DNA of 64,000 bases from JBGQOG01 sp052113705. Lineage in GTDB: Bacteria > Pseudomonadota > Alphaproteobacteria > Rhodobacterales > Rhodobacteraceae. Within the stretch, counting starts at the first letter, position 1, and the number at the start of each line of letters is the position of its first letter. A program made the translations under genes and the position numbers. The DNA lies in the NCBI RefSeq assembly GCF_052113705.1, contig NZ_JBGQOG010000003.1, positions 310,001-374,000 on the forward strand, written 5' to 3'. Below the pieces are notes generated by a model, which did no database searches, had not been told where the DNA came from, and saw only the letters and a program-made list of their open reading frames with translations. Of the stretch, positions 43,278 to 52,213 are shown piece by piece.

Positions 43278-44384
43278 TCAGAAGGTGGTGGCGAGTGACA
43301 CCACCAGATCGGCGTTGCTCCGGCTGGAATCAAAAGCCTGATGACGGGTGTAGCGCGCGGTGAAGCGGGTGTTCGGCGAGATCTGTTGCGACAGACCCAG
43401 ACCGATGATCGCAAAATTGCGGCTGGTCGTCAGTGCGCTCAGATCATTTTGATATTCATGCTCAATGCCCAGCGTCACACTCGGTGCCCATTGGCCCATG
43501 CCTGCTTCCTTTTCCAGGGTCGCCGTGGCCCAGACCGTGCCGTAGTTTTCAGTATCGCCGACCACCCCGGAGGATACGGCCCCGAAATTATCGGCCGTCG
43601 CCTCCAGCGTGTTATGGGCAAAGTTGGCGCCCAGGACCGGGCGCAGCACCCATTGCTCGGGGATCACGGACCAGTCGGCAGTGCGGTATTGCCCCTTGAA
43701 CACCGCCGAGATGTAGAAACGGTCATCGCCCTGCGATTGCGTCAGATCCACCCCCGGCCCAAGCGGCGGCGGCGGCAGGGGCACGCGGCGGTCAGACTGG
43801 CCCCAGGAGTACTGCGCGCGCCCCGCAAAGCCCCAATGATCCGAAAATTTGTGAAGCAGATCCGCCCGCAGCCCATAGGTGCTGTAGTCGATTGCGCCAT
43901 CCGATGACACCATGTCGACCTGCGCCTGTTCATAGAACATGCCAAAGGACAGCATCGTATTGGCATTCAGGAACCGGGCATATTGCACCGTCAGGTTCTG
44001 CACCTTCTCATCATTCTCGACGATATTCGCCTTGTCGTTCTCAAAGACGCCCGTCAGCGAAAATTTGAGAAAGGCATTCTGCTGCGGCAGCGCATATTGC
44101 AGATGCAGCGGCAGGATGAGGGCGGTGCCGTCATTCTTGTAACCCGATGTCGGGGTGCCGGGCGCGGCCAGGCCCGCCAACTCGGTGCGCGCACGGGTGA
44201 TCCGGAAATTTGACGTCGCAATCGCATTGTCCGAATAATATTCGTCCAGCAATCCGGCCTGCCCGAGCGTCATTTGCCCCTGCACCATCAGCGGCAGCTG
44301 ATCCATCGGCGGCGGACCCTCCTGCGCGGCCAGCGGTGTGGCCAGCGCCCAGATCCCGGCGGCGCAGATCATCCCTCGTTTCAT
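43278..44384 (-). CDS. putative outer-membrane beta-barrel protein
   Basis: 368 residues. Signal peptide MKRGMICAAGIWALATPLAAQE; the rest alternates polar and hydrophobic residues as in a beta-barrel and ends in Phe (SLATTF), the usual outer-membrane insertion signal. A Pro-rich loop (LPPPPLGPG) sits in the middle. It resembles the 'transporter'/MetA-pathway-of-phenol-degradation type of barrels, but I cannot name its substrate. The start at 44384 follows AGGGAGA. It is the second gene after an MFS exporter/importer gene (80-bp spacer), so the two may form an envelope transport route. Confidence 0.65.
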   Translation of the reverse strand: MKRGMICAAGIWALATPLAAQEGPPPMDQLPLMVQGQMTLGQAGLLDEYYSDNAIATSNFRITRARTELAGLAAPGTPTSGYKNDGTALILPLHLQYALPQQNAFLKFSLTGVFENDKANIVENDEKVQNLTVQYARFLNANTMLSFGMFYEQAQVDMVSSDGAIDYSTYGLRADLLHKFSDHWGFAGRAQYSWGQSDRRVPLPPPPLGPGVDLTQSQGDDRFYISAVFKGQYRTADWSVIPEQWVLRPVLGANFAHNTLEATADNFGAVSSGVVGDTENYGTVWATATLEKEAGMGQWAPSVTLGIEHEYQNDLSALTTSRNFAIIGLGLSQQISPNTRFTARYTRHQAFDSSRSNADLVVSLATTF

Positions 44385-44464
44385 TTGGTATCTCCCTGAT
44401 GACATATTGATTTCATTGAGGTTCAGGACGGGGACCTGCCTTCCCCGAAGGGGGTGCAGCCCTG

Positions 44465-45622
44465 TCAGGCGCCATGCGGCGCTTCGGCCAGAGCGGCGGG
44501 GGCATCCCGCTCTGCTAGGCGGAACAGAATGGCCGAGATGAGCCCGATGCAGATGGCGGCCGCGCCGATCGCGGCAAATCCCGCCATTTCGACCAAGGCA
44601 CCGCCGATGAAGGGTGCCACCGCCGACCCCGCCATGATCATCGCGGGCGTGGCCGCTGTGGCCCGCCCCGACGCATCGTTGCGCGCCAAAAAGCCAAAGA
44701 CGAAAGTGTGGGTGAAAACCTGAATGGCCGGGAAAAGGATCGCGGCAATCCCATAGGCCGGGAAGAGCGCCACCATCATGATCACACTGGCACAGGCCGC
44801 CTGTGCCAGCGGCGCCATTTTGGCGACATTCATCGCCTTGAGGCGCTTTTCAAGCAGCGCCGCAGCCATACCGGGCAGGAGATTGACCACCCCCAACACC
44901 ACGAGCATCAGCTGAAGTTGGCCCGCGGCAAAGCCATGTGCGCTGCCTGCCTGCACCAGAAAGGAAAACACCATCGCCTGAATGAGCGACATGAGCGTGA
45001 ACCCTGCGATGGCCAGACGCACCCGGCGCGACAGGCGTGCGGGCGACTGAACTTCGGCCCGGCGCTCGGCCACGACCGAGGGCATGAACAACAAGGTCAT
45101 GCCGGCCGCGACCCCGAAAACAGCCGCAATCGCATAAAAGAAGGCATTCGGACCGAAAGCCTGCGTCAGCTGGGGCACCCCGCCGAGGAAGATCAGCGAA
45201 AAGACACCAAACCCCACATAGGCATGGGCAAAGGTGCGGTGCGGATTGGCGGTTTTGCCCATCGTACCATGCACCAGCGACAGCGACACGCCGATGCAGA
45301 TCCCCGCGACCAGGTGCAGCGCGAGGCGCAGTTGCACCAGCTCAACCACTGGCACCGCCAGCATTGAGACCGCCGCGACGGCATAGCCCAAGGGCGCCAG
45401 CCGCCGTCCGTTGGCTCCGCCAAACCGCTGCGCGATCAGCACGGAGGCCGCCACCGCCCCCAGCAAAAACACCGAAGGCAAAGCGCCGGCCACCAGCGGC
45501 CGATAGCCATAGCCGGAAATCAGCGTGTCGACCCATACCGGCAAAGCAGACAGATCGACCATCCCCGCGATATGCCCGATGATGAGCGCCAGGCGCGCAG
45601 CCCGCGTCGTAGACTGTGTCAT
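44465..45622 (-). CDS. MFS transporter
   Basis: About 385 residues with twelve hydrophobic segments. LALIIGHIAGMVDLSALPVWVDTLI is the first helix; the loop RFGGANGRRLAP after helix 2 stands for the MFS motif A. The ligand is unknown. I chose ATG 45622 (MTQSTTRAARLAL); other in-frame ATGs are at 45637 and 45694. Its upstream AT-rich region carries a 20-bp motif (45920-45939) also found in front of the meta-cleavage operon, so co-regulation with that operon is possible. Confidence 0.85.
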   Translation of the reverse strand: MTQSTTRAARLALIIGHIAGMVDLSALPVWVDTLISGYGYRPLVAGALPSVFLLGAVAASVLIAQRFGGANGRRLAPLGYAVAAVSMLAVPVVELVQLRLALHLVAGICIGVSLSLVHGTMGKTANPHRTFAHAYVGFGVFSLIFLGGVPQLTQAFGPNAFFYAIAAVFGVAAGMTLLFMPSVVAERRAEVQSPARLSRRVRLAIAGFTLMSLIQAMVFSFLVQAGSAHGFAAGQLQLMLVVLGVVNLLPGMAAALLEKRLKAMNVAKMAPLAQAACASVIMMVALFPAYGIAAILFPAIQVFTHTFVFGFLARNDASGRATAATPAMIMAGSAVAPFIGGALVEMAGFAAIGAAAICIGLISAILFRLAERDAPAALAEAPHGA

Positions 45623-45919
45623 TGTGTAATACCTCATCCTGCGGTGCCTGCGCCCGCGCAGGTCCGTTTGCGGCGATGTCGCCGATGTAAACATTCAGAT
45701 GTTGGGCAGCGGCGCTGGCCGCAGCCCCTGTCACGGCGCTTTGGCCCGCGTTAACGCGGCGCGCCCGCCCGCCTTACCGGCATGGTCCTGCTGCGTTCAT
45801 CATCCTGAAAACTCTCATCCCTGACGGCCCCACGCCTCCCTGCGTGCCTCCGGGCCGAATCCCATCTGACATACATAATTATCTCAAATCAAGCATTATT
45901 ATCACTAAGATGTGTAATA

Positions 45920-45939
45920 TTATCGTTTTACGGAATTAT
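45920..45939 (-). promoter_or_regulatory. operator-like motif upstream of the MFS gene
   Basis: TTATCGTTTTACGGAATTAT on the plus strand matches 16 of 20 bases of TTATCGTTATACGGAAATTA, the complement of 48703-48722. It sits in the AT-rich 45623-46052 spacer, about 300 bp before the MFS start; no gene is visible in that spacer. Confidence 0.45.
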
Positions 45940-46052
45940 GATGCTCGAAAATGGCTTCAGTGCCGGGTGGGTGCCGTTGAATTTCCTTGAAAAGGCAGCG
46001 CGCTTCTCGTCCTGCGTGACCGGGGATGTCCGACAGGACCCGCGCCGGTATC

Positions 46053-46697
46053 TCAGGCGGAGGGGCCCGTCGGCGCAGGCGCTGACATCGCGGCCATGGC
46101 CTTGAGGACCTGCAAAAAGAGCGGAATCGCACTCTGCAAATGCGCTTCAATGGCCTCCGGCCCCGGCGCATCCCGAAAACCCCACAGGCTGCGCTCATAG
46201 AGCCGCAATTCACATTGCGCCTTGAAATGCCAGGCTGCACGGCGGGTGTCGGCGGCGTCGATCCAGCCTTTTGCGACCATATCTGCCAGTGCCCGCTCGA
46301 GAAAATCGATCACCTTGCGGGGGCCGTTTTCGAAATAGATCTCGGTCAGTTGCGGGAAACGCTCGGCTTCGCCGATCACCAGCCGGTTCACCGCGACGAT
46401 CGGAGGCGAGAGCAACAACGCCAGATACCGCCGCCCCAGCGCGCGCAAGCTGGCCTCGGCTGTCGGCTCCAGCGGGAATCTTTCGGCCAGCAGCTGCGCA
46501 TGATGCGCGCCCGCGCGCTCGACATAGGCTGCGAAAATCTCTTCCTTGGATTGGAAATAGCGATAGAGCGTCGCCTTGGAGGCCTGCGCCTCGGCCGCGA
46601 TCATCGCGATGGTCGCCACGCCAAACCCATGCGCCAGAAAGATCCTTCCGGCGGCATCGGTGATCTCGTCCCGTTTCTTGTCCGTCAGCACCCGCAT
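46053..46697 (-). CDS. TetR-family transcriptional regulator
   Basis: About 214 residues. Helix-turn-helix: RDEITDAAGRIFLAHGFGVATIAMIAAEAQASKATLYRYFQSKEEIFAAYVE (about 9-60), with the classic TLYRYF recognition helix. C-terminal ligand domain is all-helical and not assignable. ATG 46697 is the best start; longer readings upstream run into the divergent gene's complement. It is divergent from the carotenoid-oxygenase gene with a 99-bp spacer that contains a palindrome (46761-46778). Confidence 0.9.
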   Translation of the reverse strand: MRVLTDKKRDEITDAAGRIFLAHGFGVATIAMIAAEAQASKATLYRYFQSKEEIFAAYVERAGAHHAQLLAERFPLEPTAEASLRALGRRYLALLLSPPIVAVNRLVIGEAERFPQLTEIYFENGPRKVIDFLERALADMVAKGWIDAADTRRAAWHFKAQCELRLYERSLWGFRDAPGPEAIEAHLQSAIPLFLQVLKAMAAMSAPAPTGPSA

Positions 46698-46760
46698 GCG
46701 TCCGACATGCGCGATTTCCGCCGCCGGGTCAACTTGACAGAACGGGGTGAGTCGCCATAT

Positions 46761-46778
46761 CGAAACCATATGGTATCG
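46761..46778. promoter_or_regulatory. palindromic TetR operator candidate
   Basis: CGAAACCATATGGTATCG: an 18-bp palindrome with one mismatched pair and a perfect ACCATATGGT core. It lies between the divergent TetR and oxygenase genes, 19 bp ahead of the oxygenase start codon and overlapping its likely promoter. Confidence 0.65.
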
Positions 46779-46796
46779 TTTTGGAGGAGAGAACCG

Positions 46797-48287
46797 ATGA
46801 CCACCCCCTTCCCGAAAACCCCGGAATTTACCGGCTCGCTCTATCGGCCCGCCCGTTTCGAGGGAAAAGTGTATGATCTCGAGGTTGAGGGGACGGTCCC
46901 CCGTGAGATCTCCGGCACTTTCTTTCAGGTGGCGCCCGACCCGCAGTATCCGCCGATGCTGGGTGGCGACATTTTTTTCAACGGTGATGGCGCGATCCAC
47001 GCCTTTCGGTTCAACGCGGGCAGCGTGGATTTTCAGCGCCGCTATGTGATGACCGAGCGTCTCAAGCGGCAGCGCCAAGAGCGCGAGGGGCTTTTTGGCA
47101 TTTACCGTAACAGCTTCACCGACGATGCCCGCGCCAAAGGCGTCAACAGCAGCACCGCCAACACCAATGTCATCCTCCACAACGGCAAGCTTTTGGCGCT
47201 CAAGGAAGACAGCCCGCCCTATGCGCTCGACCCGATCACGCTCGAGACCGAGGGCCTGTATGATTTTGGCGGCCAGCTCACCAGTCCGACCTTTACCGCG
47301 CATCCCAAATTCGACCCGCAGACCGGGGCCATGATGTGTTTTGGCTATGAGGCCAAAGGCGAGGCAAGCCCCGACATCGTCTATTATGAGATCGACAAGA
47401 ACGGCCGCAAGACGCGCGAAGTCTGGGTCCGTGCGCCCTATGCGGCGATGATCCACGACTTTGCCGTCACCGAGAATTATGTGATTTTTCCCCTGATGCC
47501 GCTGACCGCGGACATCGACCGCATCAAGGCGGGGGGCAATCACTTCGAATGGCAACCGCAGCTTGAGCAGCTCTTCGGGGTTCTGCCCCGCGATGGCGAG
47601 GGCAAAGACTTGCGCTGGTTCACCGCGCCCAATGGCTTTCAGGGCCATACGCTCAACGCGTTCGACGATGGCAAAGGCAAGATCTACGTCGATATGCCGG
47701 TTACCGATGGCAATATCTTCTACTTCTTCCCGCAGGCCGATGGTTTCGTGCCGCCGCCCGAAACGCTGTCGTCGCGGATGATGCGCTGGACCTTTGACAT
47801 GAAGGCGCCGGGCAATGGACTCACGGTGGCGCCGCTCTCGGATTTCACCTGCGAATTCCCGAAAAGTGACGATCGCTATTCCGGCCAACCCTACCGGCAT
47901 GGCTTTGTGATCTCGATGGACATGCAAAGGCCCTATAACTTCGAGAAGCTCGGGCCGCCGCCCTTCCAGTTCTTCAACATGCTGTCGCATATCGATGTGA
48001 GCACCCAAAAGGCCAGGCACTGGTGGGCAGATGACCAGACCTGCTTCCAGGAGCCGGTGTTCGTGCCGAAATCACCCGATGCGCCGGAAGGGGTGGGCTA
48101 TGTGATGGCGCTGGCGAACCGCTTGCTGGATCAGACGACCGACCTAGTCATTCTGGATGCCGAGCGGATGGATGAGGGCCCGGTTGCGACCGTGCATTTG
48201 CCTGTACGTCTGCGGATGTCGCTGCACGGCAGCTGGGTGCCCAGCCAAAGCGCGCCCTCTGACCAGAGCTTTCCGGAAAACGCCTGA
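46797..48287 (+). CDS. carotenoid oxygenase / lignostilbene dioxygenase family protein
   Basis: 496 residues, seven-bladed propeller family. The four Fe(II)-binding histidines can be placed in TAHPKFDP (about 176), MIHDFAVT, GFQGHTLNAF and LHGSW near the C-terminus. The family cleaves central double bonds of carotenoids or of stilbenes derived from lignin; bacterial copies beside aromatic catabolic genes are often lignostilbene-type. ATG 46797 follows GGAGGAGAG. Regulated, I infer, by the divergent TetR through the palindrome just upstream. Confidence 0.88.
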   Translation: MTTPFPKTPEFTGSLYRPARFEGKVYDLEVEGTVPREISGTFFQVAPDPQYPPMLGGDIFFNGDGAIHAFRFNAGSVDFQRRYVMTERLKRQRQEREGLFGIYRNSFTDDARAKGVNSSTANTNVILHNGKLLALKEDSPPYALDPITLETEGLYDFGGQLTSPTFTAHPKFDPQTGAMMCFGYEAKGEASPDIVYYEIDKNGRKTREVWVRAPYAAMIHDFAVTENYVIFPLMPLTADIDRIKAGGNHFEWQPQLEQLFGVLPRDGEGKDLRWFTAPNGFQGHTLNAFDDGKGKIYVDMPVTDGNIFYFFPQADGFVPPPETLSSRMMRWTFDMKAPGNGLTVAPLSDFTCEFPKSDDRYSGQPYRHGFVISMDMQRPYNFEKLGPPPFQFFNMLSHIDVSTQKARHWWADDQTCFQEPVFVPKSPDAPEGVGYVMALANRLLDQTTDLVILDAERMDEGPVATVHLPVRLRMSLHGSWVPSQSAPSDQSFPENA

Positions 48288-48294
48288 GCCAGCC

Positions 48295-48334
48295 CTGCCT
48301 GCGGACTCTCTCTCCGCAGGCAGCCCCCTGTTTT
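48295..48334 (+). terminator. terminator of the carotenoid-oxygenase gene
   Basis: CTGCCTGCGG (48295-48304) and CCGCAGGCAG (48314-48323) form a perfect 10-bp stem, with TTTT at 48331-48334. It starts 7 bp after the stop. The rest of 48335-48690 holds no gene I can support. Confidence 0.6.
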
Positions 48335-48702
48335 GAAACACAACGGTGTGCCTGCGCGCCCCCGGCGGCGGCTGACTGCGCACCATGTGCCTGTCGCCGT
48401 CGCCCCTCCGCGTGCCCCCAGATACTTGCCCCCATTTGCTCGCTCCAATTGCTGACCCTTCGGCGGTATTTCAGGGGGCCAGCGTCCTGTAACACGGCAT
48501 TTCAACCCGACATTTCGATGCCTTTGATCACCCGCACCGGTCTGTAACTGGTCGCGGTGCGCCACCACGCGCCTGCTGCCGCCCGCGATGAGGCGTCTGA
48601 CGCCAGCGCGCTCTTTCCATTGGAGGATTGCGTCCCCACGGAGGCCCAAAACCGGGTGGAATCCCCGGACGTCGCCGCGCGCACCCTCCAATTTACTGAC
48701 AA

Positions 48703-48742
48703 TAATTTCCGTATAACGATAAAAAAGATACTTTACGGAAAT
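48703..48742 (+). promoter_or_regulatory. operator/promoter region of the meta-cleavage operon
   Basis: ATTTCCGTA (48705-48713) and TACGGAAAT (48734-48742) are perfect 9-bp inverted arms 20 bp apart in an AT-rich patch inside GC-rich DNA, about 50 bp ahead of the ribosome site. The left arm belongs to a 20-bp motif shared with 45920-45939. The operon's IclR-family gene (56726) is the natural candidate regulator. Confidence 0.5.
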
Positions 48743-48793
48743 CAAATTACTGATAAACGAGCATTTGAAGCATACATCCATTGGGAGGAATCA

Positions 48794-49645
48794 ATGAGCG
48801 ACCACCCCGTCCAGGCCTGCGCCTATCTCCACCATGTGGCCTTCGAGAGCGCCGACCCCGAGCGTCTGGCCCGCTTTTATGCAGACAACATGGACATGGT
48901 TCTGACCAAAGTGTCGGCGGATGAATACCGTTGCGAAGGTCCGCTGCGCCGCTTTGTCGCCGTGAAAGGCGAAGACAAAAAGCTGGCCTATGGCGGTCTC
49001 GCCTGCCGCTCGGAACGTGATCTTGAGACCTATCGCCGCCGCGCCGAAGCGCATGGTGTCGAGGTTCTGGAAAGCCCCAGCCCTTATTTCCGCGACGGTG
49101 CCTTCGCCCTGCGCGACCATGACGGCAACCTGGTCTGCTTTGGCATGGCGAAAGAGGAAACGGTCGCCTACAAGCCCGGCGTCGAGGGCATCCATGCACC
49201 GACCCAGCATTTGACCTTTGCCACGCAAAACCTGCCCGGTTTCAAAGAGTTCTACGTCGACAAGCTCGGGTTTTTTCTCTCCGACCGCGTGTTGCATGAC
49301 GATGGTGATCTGGCCACGGTCTTTACCTCGACCAACCACGAGCACCACACCATCGCCTGCTTCAAATCGAACCGCACCGGCGTTGATCACCATTCTTATG
49401 AAGCGGGGTCGATGGATAACATCAAGAAATTCTGTGACCGCTTCGCCGCCAATGGCGTGCTGCTGACCTGGGGGCCGGGTCGCCATGGTCCGGGCAACAA
49501 CCTGTTCGTTTTCTACACCGACCCCGACGGTAACTGGATCGAAATCTCGGGCGAGCTTGAGACGATCTATGACCGCGAGGTCATCGACTGGCCGCACCAC
49601 CCGCGCACGCTGAACAAATGGGGCAACGCGATCTTGCGTTCATAA
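48794..49645 (+). CDS. extradiol ring-cleavage dioxygenase (VOC superfamily)
   Basis: 283 residues, two vicinal-oxygen-chelate modules. Metal ligands: His139 (PTQHLTFAT), His200 (GVDHHSYEAG) and Glu250 (GNWIEISGELE). The spacing matches two-domain type I extradiol dioxygenases (catechol 2,3- / 2,3-dihydroxybiphenyl type). It opens a catechol next to its hydroxyls. GGGAGGAA precedes the ATG; codons upstream to 48557 are the promoter region. First gene of an operon that also holds a flavin hydroxylase and an FAH-family hydrolase. Confidence 0.9.
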   Translation: MSDHPVQACAYLHHVAFESADPERLARFYADNMDMVLTKVSADEYRCEGPLRRFVAVKGEDKKLAYGGLACRSERDLETYRRRAEAHGVEVLESPSPYFRDGAFALRDHDGNLVCFGMAKEETVAYKPGVEGIHAPTQHLTFATQNLPGFKEFYVDKLGFFLSDRVLHDDGDLATVFTSTNHEHHTIACFKSNRTGVDHHSYEAGSMDNIKKFCDRFAANGVLLTWGPGRHGPGNNLFVFYTDPDGNWIEISGELETIYDREVIDWPHHPRTLNKWGNAILRS

Positions 49646-49655
49646 GGAGAGTGCC

Positions 49656-50507
49656 ATGAAACTTCTGAGTTTTCTGCGCGAGGGGCGTACCGGATTTGGC
49701 GCGGTGGTCGCGGGGGGCGTGGTCGATCTGACCGGCTTTGGCGGCGCGAGATCGTTGAAAGAGGCGCTGGCCGCAGGCCTGTTGGGCAAGATGGCGCAAG
49801 AGATTGACGGACGCGGTCCGGGGCTGTCGATGTCCGACATCACCTTTCTTCCGGTCATTCCGGATGCGGGCAAGATCCTCTGCATCGGCCTGAACTACCT
49901 CAAGCACAAACAGGAGACCGGGCGTCCGGATGTCGAACACCCGACGGTGTTCACCCGCTATGCCGACAGCCAGGTCGGCCATTTGCAGCCCTTGGTGAAA
50001 CCTGCCGTCTCCGAGCGTTTTGATTATGAAGGCGAGATGGCTGTCATCATCGGCAGACCGGGCCGCAACATCCCCGAGGAACGCGCACTGGAGCATGTGG
50101 CGGGCTATGCCTGCTACAACGACGGCAGTGTCCGCGACTGGCAGCGTCACACGATGCAGTTCACACCGGGCAAAACCTTCCCCGGCACCGGCGCTTTCGG
50201 CCCCTGGATGGTCACGGCCGATGAGGTGGGCGATTACCGCAATCTGCCGATCCAGACCCGCCTGAACGGCCAGGTGATGCAGGATGCGACACTGTCGGAT
50301 CTGTTGTTCCCGCTGGAACGCCTGATCGCCTATTGCTCCACCTTCACCCCGCTGGCGCCGGGCGATGTCATCGTCTCGGGCACGCCGGGCGGCGTCGGCG
50401 ACAAACGCAATCCGCCCGTCTACATGGTCCCCGGCGACAGGGTCGAGGTTGAGATCGGGATGCTCGGCACATTGGTCAATCCGGTCGTCGCGGAAGGTGG
50501 CCTGTAA
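49656..50507 (+). CDS. fumarylacetoacetate hydrolase family protein
   Basis: 283 residues. LCIGLNYLKHKQETG (about 75-89) opens the FAH domain; the metal ligands fall in RFDYEGEMAVIIGRPGRN and YNDGSVRDWQRH, and SGTPGGVGDKRNPPVYMVPGDRVEVEIG closes it. Such enzymes hydrolyse C-C bonds of diketo acids or decarboxylate/hydrate ring-cleavage products. Ten base pairs downstream of the extradiol gene, so it probably takes its product or the next one. Confidence 0.9.
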   Translation: MKLLSFLREGRTGFGAVVAGGVVDLTGFGGARSLKEALAAGLLGKMAQEIDGRGPGLSMSDITFLPVIPDAGKILCIGLNYLKHKQETGRPDVEHPTVFTRYADSQVGHLQPLVKPAVSERFDYEGEMAVIIGRPGRNIPEERALEHVAGYACYNDGSVRDWQRHTMQFTPGKTFPGTGAFGPWMVTADEVGDYRNLPIQTRLNGQVMQDATLSDLLFPLERLIAYCSTFTPLAPGDVIVSGTPGGVGDKRNPPVYMVPGDRVEVEIGMLGTLVNPVVAEGGL

Positions 50508-50508
50508 C

Positions 50509-52155
50509 ATGCCAGGTCCCTTCTCTGACACAGACATTCTCGTTGTTGGGGCCGGGCCAACGGGTCTTTTGCTGACCAACCTGCTCGGCGGCATGGGGGT
50601 GCGCACCACGATCGTGGAGCGCAACCCCTCCACCGTGCAAGAGCCGCGCGCAGTCTCCATCGACGATGAATCCATGCGCGCGCTGCAAGCGGCGGGACTG
50701 GCCGAAGATGTGGCGCAGTTCACGGTGAAGGGCTATGGGTCGATCTACCGTGGCCCCTCCGGCAAGGTCTTTGCCGAGGTCAAACCGCACATCAAGGAAT
50801 ATGGCTTCGACAAACGGAATGCGTTCGAGCAGCCGGTGTTTGAGGACTGCCTGCGCAGGGCGCTGTCGCGGCACGGTTCGGTAACCGCGCACTTCGACAC
50901 CACGCTGGAAACCGTGGCGCAGGACAGCGCGGGCGTCACCGCACAGGTGAGCGGGCCTGCCGGGCCACTGCAGATCCGCGCCCGTTATATGGTGGCCTGC
51001 GATGGCGGCCGCTCGCTCACCCGCAAGCTGCTCGACATCGCGCTCGAAGGCTCAACCTTCACAGAGCCTTGGCTGATCGTCGACCTGCATTCGACGCGCA
51101 ACAGCTGCTTTCACACCGAGGTGTTTTGCAACCCCGGGCGCTCGGCGATCAGCCTGCCCGGTCCCGATGGCATCCGCCGCTATGAATTCAAGCTGAACGA
51201 CGGCGAGACGGTGGCCGAGGCTGAAAGCGAGGGCTTTGCCCGGCGGCTGCTGGCAGAGGTGGGCCCGGACGCGCAAGAGCCGATCCGGCGGCAGCAGGTC
51301 TATACCTTCCACGCGCGCACGGCGGAGCGGTGGCGCGAGGGGCGGATTTTTCTGGCGGGCGATGCGGCCCATCTGACCCCGCCTTTCGCGGGACAGGGAA
51401 TGAACAGCGGCCTGCGCGACGCCCATAACCTGGCGTGGAAACTCGACGAGGCACTGCGGCTCGCCGATCCCGAACCCGTGCTCGACAGCTATGAGGTCGA
51501 GCGCAAACCCCATGCCCGGGAGATGATCAATCTGGCCCTGACCATGGGCAAGGTGATGATCCCCTCCTCACCGCTGGCGGGGTTTTTCATCCGGACGGGC
51601 ATGTCCCTGCTCGGCCTCTATGGCCCTGCGAAAACCTACATGGTCCAGATGAAATACAAGCCGCGCCCGCGATTTGCCGCCGGGCTGCTGCGTCCGGACG
51701 GCAGGCCGACCAAGGCAACGGGCGTCGGGCGGATGATCCCGCAGCCGCTGGTGGTCACCCCGCGCCGCGAGGAATGCCTGCTCGATGCGCTCCTGCCGGA
51801 CACACCTGTCGCCCTGATATTCGACGAAAATCCGCAAGAGGTGCTCGCGCCCGAGATGCAGGCCCGGTTCGAGGCCGCCGGTGCCACGGTGATCGGGTTG
51901 ACGCCGGAATGGGTCAATCCGCGCAACGGCACCTTCACCATCGTGCGGGACCGCTCGCGCTTTTTCTCGGAGGCGCCTTTCGCGGGGTACCTCGGTCAGG
52001 TGCTTTTGCTGCGCCGTGACCGCTATGTGGCCGGTGCCGCGCCGGTCGCGCGCGCCGAAGACCTTTTGCCATTGTTGCACAGCATGCGGGCCGCACCGTC
52101 GGGGGAGACGGAGGCAGTCGCGCCATTTCACAGGGGGGTTGGCCGCAGGGCCTGA
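50509..52155 (+). CDS. FAD-dependent aromatic hydroxylase (MhpA-like)
   Basis: 548 residues. FAD-binding ILVVGAGPTGLLLTNLLGGMG (about 10-30), the DG motif VACDGGRSLTRK and the GD motif FLAGDAAHLTPPFAGQGMNSG are all present, so this is a class A flavoprotein monooxygenase. The closest general type is 3-(3-hydroxyphenyl)propanoate hydroxylase. It probably adds a hydroxyl to make the catechol for the extradiol enzyme. ATG 50509 lies 1 bp after the FAH gene's stop; earlier in-frame codons from 50365 overlap that gene and are unlikely. A C-terminal thioredoxin-like domain follows residue 400. Confidence 0.9.
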   Translation: MPGPFSDTDILVVGAGPTGLLLTNLLGGMGVRTTIVERNPSTVQEPRAVSIDDESMRALQAAGLAEDVAQFTVKGYGSIYRGPSGKVFAEVKPHIKEYGFDKRNAFEQPVFEDCLRRALSRHGSVTAHFDTTLETVAQDSAGVTAQVSGPAGPLQIRARYMVACDGGRSLTRKLLDIALEGSTFTEPWLIVDLHSTRNSCFHTEVFCNPGRSAISLPGPDGIRRYEFKLNDGETVAEAESEGFARRLLAEVGPDAQEPIRRQQVYTFHARTAERWREGRIFLAGDAAHLTPPFAGQGMNSGLRDAHNLAWKLDEALRLADPEPVLDSYEVERKPHAREMINLALTMGKVMIPSSPLAGFFIRTGMSLLGLYGPAKTYMVQMKYKPRPRFAAGLLRPDGRPTKATGVGRMIPQPLVVTPRREECLLDALLPDTPVALIFDENPQEVLAPEMQARFEAAGATVIGLTPEWVNPRNGTFTIVRDRSRFFSEAPFAGYLGQVLLLRRDRYVAGAAPVARAEDLLPLLHSMRAAPSGETEAVAPFHRGVGRRA

Positions 52156-52213
52156 GTTCAAGACCGCACATCATGAGGGGCCCCACAGGTCCCGACATCA
52201 GGGAGGAGATACC

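Noticed and set aside
46698..48020. N-terminal extension of the TetR reading frame to 655 codons
   Set aside because: This part is the complement of the carotenoid oxygenase gene. TetR proteins begin near the MRVLTDKK start at 46697.
48335..48781. Minus-strand open frames in the spacer ahead of the extradiol gene, with a transposase-like look
   Set aside because: No residue pattern I could tie to a named transposase family; left as an unexplained spacer.
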